The translations under genes and the position numbers were made by a program. A stretch of 16,548 nt of DNA from a candidate division KSB1 bacterium (GTDB lineage: Bacteria > Zhuqueibacterota > JdFR-76 > DREG01): the NCBI GenBank assembly GCA_022566355.1, contig JADFJB010000105.1, forward strand, positions 1-16,548, given 5' to 3'. The notes beneath the pieces were generated by a model. The model searched no databases. It saw only the letters and a list, made by a program, of their open reading frames with translations, and was not told where the DNA came from. This document shows, one piece after another, positions 13,420 to 16,548 of the stretch; the stretch's first letter is position 1; every line of letters starts with the position of its first letter.

Positions 13420-13516
13420 GTTTTTTTGTAAACAATAAGAAATAACAAAATCGCAGTAAGCTTTTAATTGATTAGAAACATTGTCACGAGTCAATGCCAA
13501 GCAAAAGAACCTGTAT

Positions 13517-14584
13517 TCAAATCGCCAAGCCTTCTTTCACCCCGAAAAACTTTTCAACCTTTATTGTTTGGATTTTATTCAAAATTACGATAAGATAATC
13601 CCCGGTTTCTATGAGAGTATCGTTCGGTGGCAGTTTTAACAAGGTTCTTTTATTGTCCTGGAATTTACTAATGCCTAGCAGAAAACAATTAAACCTGTTC
13701 TTAAAATTAAAAAAAACCTCGCCATATTTCTGATTCACATATGGATTTTTTTCTAATACCAGGTATTGTTGTAAGTCATATTGATCAGATGATTTGTTGC
13801 TGGACATTAGGTCAGTAGTAAATTCAGCCACAGCCGGTTCGAAAATATAACTGGCGACTAATTTAGAGGCAATTTCGTTTTTGGACAAAACATAGGTTAC
13901 CCCGGCGCTTTGGAATGTGTCTTTTAAGTCGACATTGTCCAGAATAACGGTAAAAGTTAAATCTGTAAAATGTTTTTTGAGATTTAAAATAGCAATTAGC
14001 TTTTCAGCATCACTCTGTAGATTAACTAAAACCATGTATGCGCGGTCAAGATTTGCTTTTCTAATGCAATTATAATTATCGAGTTCGGAATATAATACAA
14101 AGATAGATTTATAAGGAAATTCCTGGGGAATTAAATCGATATCATCCCTTTTGTCGGTAATAATCGCAATTTCTCTCTCGGCATTCAGCAATTGTTCAGT
14201 AATGGATTTTGCAAATGAATCCCAGCCAAGAATGACTATATGATTTTTAAACTTAGTTCCTTTAAGTCCCATTTTCTTCACTTCTCTTTTTTCATTTAGT
14301 TTTTCTGTAATATTTCCTACAAGCATTCCTAAGATTGCTAAACTCCCAAGAACAAAAGTTAAACCAATAATCTTACCTGAAGGTGAGACCGGGTAAACAT
14401 CGCCATATCCCACTGTTGTAAGTGTAACGACAGAATACCAAAATGCGTCAAAAAAGTTATGTATACTGCTATCCGTAGATTGCCGTTCCAGCGAGACCAG
14501 AACCAGCAATAATACAAAATATGTTACTAGAATGAAAACAACCCATGTAACTAAGTTGATTCTCTTTAAGTATTTTCGTGGCAA
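13517..14584 (-). CDS. MthK-like RCK-gated potassium channel
   Basis: This 355-residue membrane protein has two transmembrane helices (about 12-32 and 72-92) around a pore loop. The K+ selectivity filter is TTVGYGD (56-62), preceded by FFDAFWYSVVTL. A glycine-rich segment, VLGSLAILGMLVG (78-90), can act as the gating hinge. The cytosolic part is an RCK/TrkA-N domain from HIVILGWDSFAKSI (115-128; the GW form is as in MthK) to about 230, then a TrkA-C domain (about 265-350). Four subunits should form a channel opened by ligand binding to the RCK ring. The only start after the upstream in-frame TAG is TTG at 14584, with GAGA about 7 nt before it. The gene is convergent with nothing and sits between vapBC and the third GGT-family gene on the same strand. 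Confidence 0.9.
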   Translation of the reverse strand: MPRKYLKRINLVTWVVFILVTYFVLLLVLVSLERQSTDSSIHNFFDAFWYSVVTLTTVGYGDVYPVSPSGKIIGLTFVLGSLAILGMLVGNITEKLNEKREVKKMGLKGTKFKNHIVILGWDSFAKSITEQLLNAEREIAIITDKRDDIDLIPQEFPYKSIFVLYSELDNYNCIRKANLDRAYMVLVNLQSDAEKLIAILNLKKHFTDLTFTVILDNVDLKDTFQSAGVTYVLSKNEIASKLVASYIFEPAVAEFTTDLMSSNKSSDQYDLQQYLVLEKNPYVNQKYGEVFFNFKNRFNCFLLGISKFQDNKRTLLKLPPNDTLIETGDYLIVILNKIQTIKVEKFFGVKEGLAI

Positions 14585-14626
14585 CTAAATTCTCGTTTCA
14601 TTCAATACTGAAAGTTATGCAATAGT

Positions 14627-14663
14627 AAATCCGAAATCCGAAATTAGAATTTAGTATTTGTTT
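14627..14663. repeat. Dispersed 'AAATCCGAAATCCG' repeat at the 3' end of the GGT-family gene
   Basis: The stretch contains the tandem AAATCCGAAATCCGAAATTAG followed by AATTTAGTATTTGTTT. It shares GAAATCCGAA and the ATTAGAATTT/TTTGTTT blocks with 4771-4935. It abuts the stop codon of the - strand GGT-family gene. I read it as another copy of the same intergenic repeat. Confidence 0.4.
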
Positions 14664-16519
14664 CACCAGGCGATACCATAATCTTCACCAGAATTACTCA
14701 CACCGCCCCAGAACGATCCGTGCTCCCAATCGAAATAAATGGCTGTGATGGGCCCGGATGTTCTATTCCTAAAATCTAATCGATATCCCATATCTGCCAA
14801 TTTAGATCGCACCCATTTCGGAACTTCTTCATTCAAGACTAACCTGCCTGGAGTGGCATCATGCTTGCCAAAAGAGCTTTGCATCTGGTAACTCGTTATA
14901 TTTGCCGCTTCACAGGCTTCCTGCACATTCATGCCGAATTCCACCACATTCAAAAAGAACTGCAACAAGTTTTGATCTTGGGAATCACCGCCCTGCACAG
15001 CAAAAGACAGGTACGGTTTACCATCCTTCAGAGCCATACTGGGTGTTAGTGTCGCTCGCGGTCTTTTACCTGCAACCGGTAAGTTGTAAGGATTTTTACC
15101 TTCATCGAGGACAAAGCTTTGCATTCTCTGGCTCATTCCGATACCCGTATTCCCGGCTATACAAGCCGGCATCCAGCCGCCGCTGGGAGTTACAGAAACC
15201 ACCCAACCTTCTTTATCAGCTGCCTGGATGGAAGTTGTTCCCGCGTAAAAACCCTCTTCGTATTCTGCTTTTTCTATTTCGCTCAGCGCGGCAACAGTCA
15301 CCGTATCTACATTCGACCACTTTTTGAGAAGATGCAGAAATGGGTTTTTCTTGCCTTCAAACGGATACGGATCGCCTGGTTTGACGTCCGGGTTATTCTT
15401 CTCCCAATCGATCAGTTTCATCCGTTCTTTAGCATATTCTTTGGAGAGCAATCCCTTAATGGGCTCTTCGGGTGGGAAATAGGGATCGCCGTAATAAAAA
15501 TCACGATCGGCAAATGCAAGATTCATGGCTTGATAAAGAGTGTGGATATATTTCGTACTGTTATAACTCATGGCGCTCAAATCAATATTTTCCAAAATAT
15601 TAAGCGCTTGCAGCAATACCGGACCCTGAACCCAGGTCGTCAATTTGTAGACTTCAATACCTTTGTAAGTGGTCATCACCGGTTCTTCGATGTAGACTTT
15701 CCAATTAGCTAAATCTTCTAAAGTGTGCAATCCGCCTTGTTCTTGTGAACCACGTACAAATTCTTTGGCGATATCGCCTTTATAGAAACGATCGTAAGCT
15801 GCATAAATAGCTTCTTTTCGAGACTTTCCTGCAGCCAAAGCTTTTTCCTCGGTTTCAACGAGTTTCTTCAAAGTGTTCAAAAGATCTGGTTGTTTGAATA
15901 TTTCACCAGCATAAGGAGCCTCATGCTCTTCTCCAAGATGGGGAAGGAACACTTTCTTCGAATACGGCCATTTTTTGATACGATCTTTTCCTCTTTCGAT
16001 ACTCCTGACAAGTTGTTCCTCAATCGGATAGCCCTCGGCCAATTGCATGGCTGGTTCCAGGACTTGTTTGAGGCTCATGCTGCCGTACTCGGCGAGCATC
16101 ACCATCAATCCGCCAGGTGTCCCCGGTGTAACGGCTGCCAATGGTCCATAAGCAGGCGGGTATTTCATGCCCTTTTCTTTGTAGAATTCGGCTGTTGCCC
16201 CGGTTGGAGCAACCCCTAACGCATTAATACCGATTACCTTTTTAGTATGAGGATTGTAAATCAAAGCTTGCGTTTCACCACCCCAGCTTAAAACATCATA
16301 CATAGTGCAAGTTGCTGCCAACATTGCGCATGTTGCATCTACCGCATTGCCACCGCGGTCAAAAATTTTAGCTCCGGCTGTAGCGCCCAATGGTTTGCCG
16401 GTAATCGCCACCCAATGCCTGCCATGAAGTACAGGTTTTTGTGTTTGTGCGATTAATTGTGCACCGAATAAAAAGGATATCACAATAGCACAGTAAATAG
16501 GTTTGCTCTTGAATGTCAT
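14663..16519 (-). CDS. Secreted gamma-glutamyltransferase-family Ntn-hydrolase, second type
   Basis: This 618-residue exported enzyme has a signal peptide at about 1-25 (SKPIYCAIVISFLFGAQLIAQ). The large subunit carries GGNAVDATCAML (56-67) and a WGGE turn in place of GSGIGGD. The autocleavage site is YAGTTSIQAADKEG with Thr428 as nucleophile. Before it lies an extra stretch (about 370-420), so the protein is longer than classical GGTs (about 550-580). The glutamyl-binding NNQMDD block is replaced by GMSQRMQSF, and the serine pair by RAT (KRPRATLTPSMAL), so glutathione is an unlikely substrate and an acylase or peptidase-like role is more likely. It is a distant paralogue of the copies at 4958 and 7867, not part of that duplication. 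A perfect AGGAGGT (+ strand 16525-16531) lies 5 nt from the ATG, predicting strong translation. Confidence 0.87.
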   Translation of the reverse strand: MTFKSKPIYCAIVISFLFGAQLIAQTQKPVLHGRHWVAITGKPLGATAGAKIFDRGGNAVDATCAMLAATCTMYDVLSWGGETQALIYNPHTKKVIGINALGVAPTGATAEFYKEKGMKYPPAYGPLAAVTPGTPGGLMVMLAEYGSMSLKQVLEPAMQLAEGYPIEEQLVRSIERGKDRIKKWPYSKKVFLPHLGEEHEAPYAGEIFKQPDLLNTLKKLVETEEKALAAGKSRKEAIYAAYDRFYKGDIAKEFVRGSQEQGGLHTLEDLANWKVYIEEPVMTTYKGIEVYKLTTWVQGPVLLQALNILENIDLSAMSYNSTKYIHTLYQAMNLAFADRDFYYGDPYFPPEEPIKGLLSKEYAKERMKLIDWEKNNPDVKPGDPYPFEGKKNPFLHLLKKWSNVDTVTVAALSEIEKAEYEEGFYAGTTSIQAADKEGWVVSVTPSGGWMPACIAGNTGIGMSQRMQSFVLDEGKNPYNLPVAGKRPRATLTPSMALKDGKPYLSFAVQGGDSQDQNLLQFFLNVVEFGMNVQEACEAANITSYQMQSSFGKHDATPGRLVLNEEVPKWVRSKLADMGYRLDFRNRTSGPITAIYFDWEHGSFWGGVSNSGEDYGIAW

Positions 16520-16548
16520 AATGGACCTCCTGGTTTTGTTTAGATATT

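Noticed and set aside
13385-13435. Upstream start giving a 94-residue VapB
   Set aside because: The extra 17 residues (from MFTKKLGN) do not belong to the VapB family, and the region coincides with the promoter and operator.
10008-14584. A single potassium-homeostasis operon of Kef plus RCK channel
   Set aside because: The two genes are separated by 1.5 kb containing vapBC, a pseudogene and repeats, with independent promoters likely.
14902-15712. + strand open frames opposite the third GGT-family gene (14902-15327, 15119-15712)
   Set aside because: They overlap each other and are antisense to a well-supported gene with a perfect Shine-Dalgarno; the translations look random.

Overview
The window is a 16.5 kb bacterial chromosomal segment with AT-rich intergenic DNA and ordinary metabolic, transport and secreted-enzyme genes. 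Small toxin-antitoxin-type modules and palindromic repeats interrupt it. I cannot identify the organism. A divergent Nramp with a G-x-S-H motif, secreted Ntn-hydrolases with signal peptides ending in LLLAQ or LIAQ, and intergenic repeats of the 'CACGAATTTCACGAATTA...GTGGCAAAAAA' kind suggest an FCB-group or related candidate-phylum bacterium (Calditrichota/KSB1-like). That placement is inference, not proof.

Left part (1-6652, all + strand): an acyl-CoA ligase closest to the oxalate-CoA ligase (AAE3/Pcs60) type; a ketopantoate-reductase-family dehydrogenase; an Nramp-fold transporter lacking the canonical metal ligands; and a secreted gamma-glutamyltransferase (GGT)-family hydrolase. The gaps between them (233, 378 and 221 bp) hold REP-like hairpins, an 8-bp tandem repeat and imperfect inverted repeats.

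Middle part (6653-9919) is the rearranged zone. It holds an orphan DUF433 gene, then a DUF6364/PIN_3 toxin-antitoxin pair bracketed by two 66-bp direct repeats. The second repeat runs straight into a second, about 98% identical, copy of the GGT-family gene. That copy has lost its signal peptide, 201 bp (67 codons) of the N-terminal core and its stop codon, so it reads into a convergent DUF4160-DUF2442 pair on the - strand.

Right part (10008-16519, all - strand): a Kef-type cation/proton antiporter; a DUF559 endonuclease gene cut short exactly at a palindromic repeat whose inverted partner lies just upstream of the gene; a decayed stretch that may be a TonB-receptor start fused to a DUF4249-like end; a second VapBC pair with a promoter/operator that implies a leaderless vapB; an MthK-like RCK potassium channel; and a third, distinct secreted GGT-family enzyme. 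Kef and the RCK channel both point to K+/pH homeostasis but are not in one operon.

The most interesting material is (a) the GGT duplication joined to a repeat-flanked toxin-antitoxin cassette, (b) the DUF559 remnant with its CCCCTCTCGAGAGGGG palindromes, which could be a nuclease-linked repeat family, and (c) the metal-site-less Nramp. I found no rRNA, tRNA, CRISPR array, transposase, integrase or convincing intrinsic terminator.
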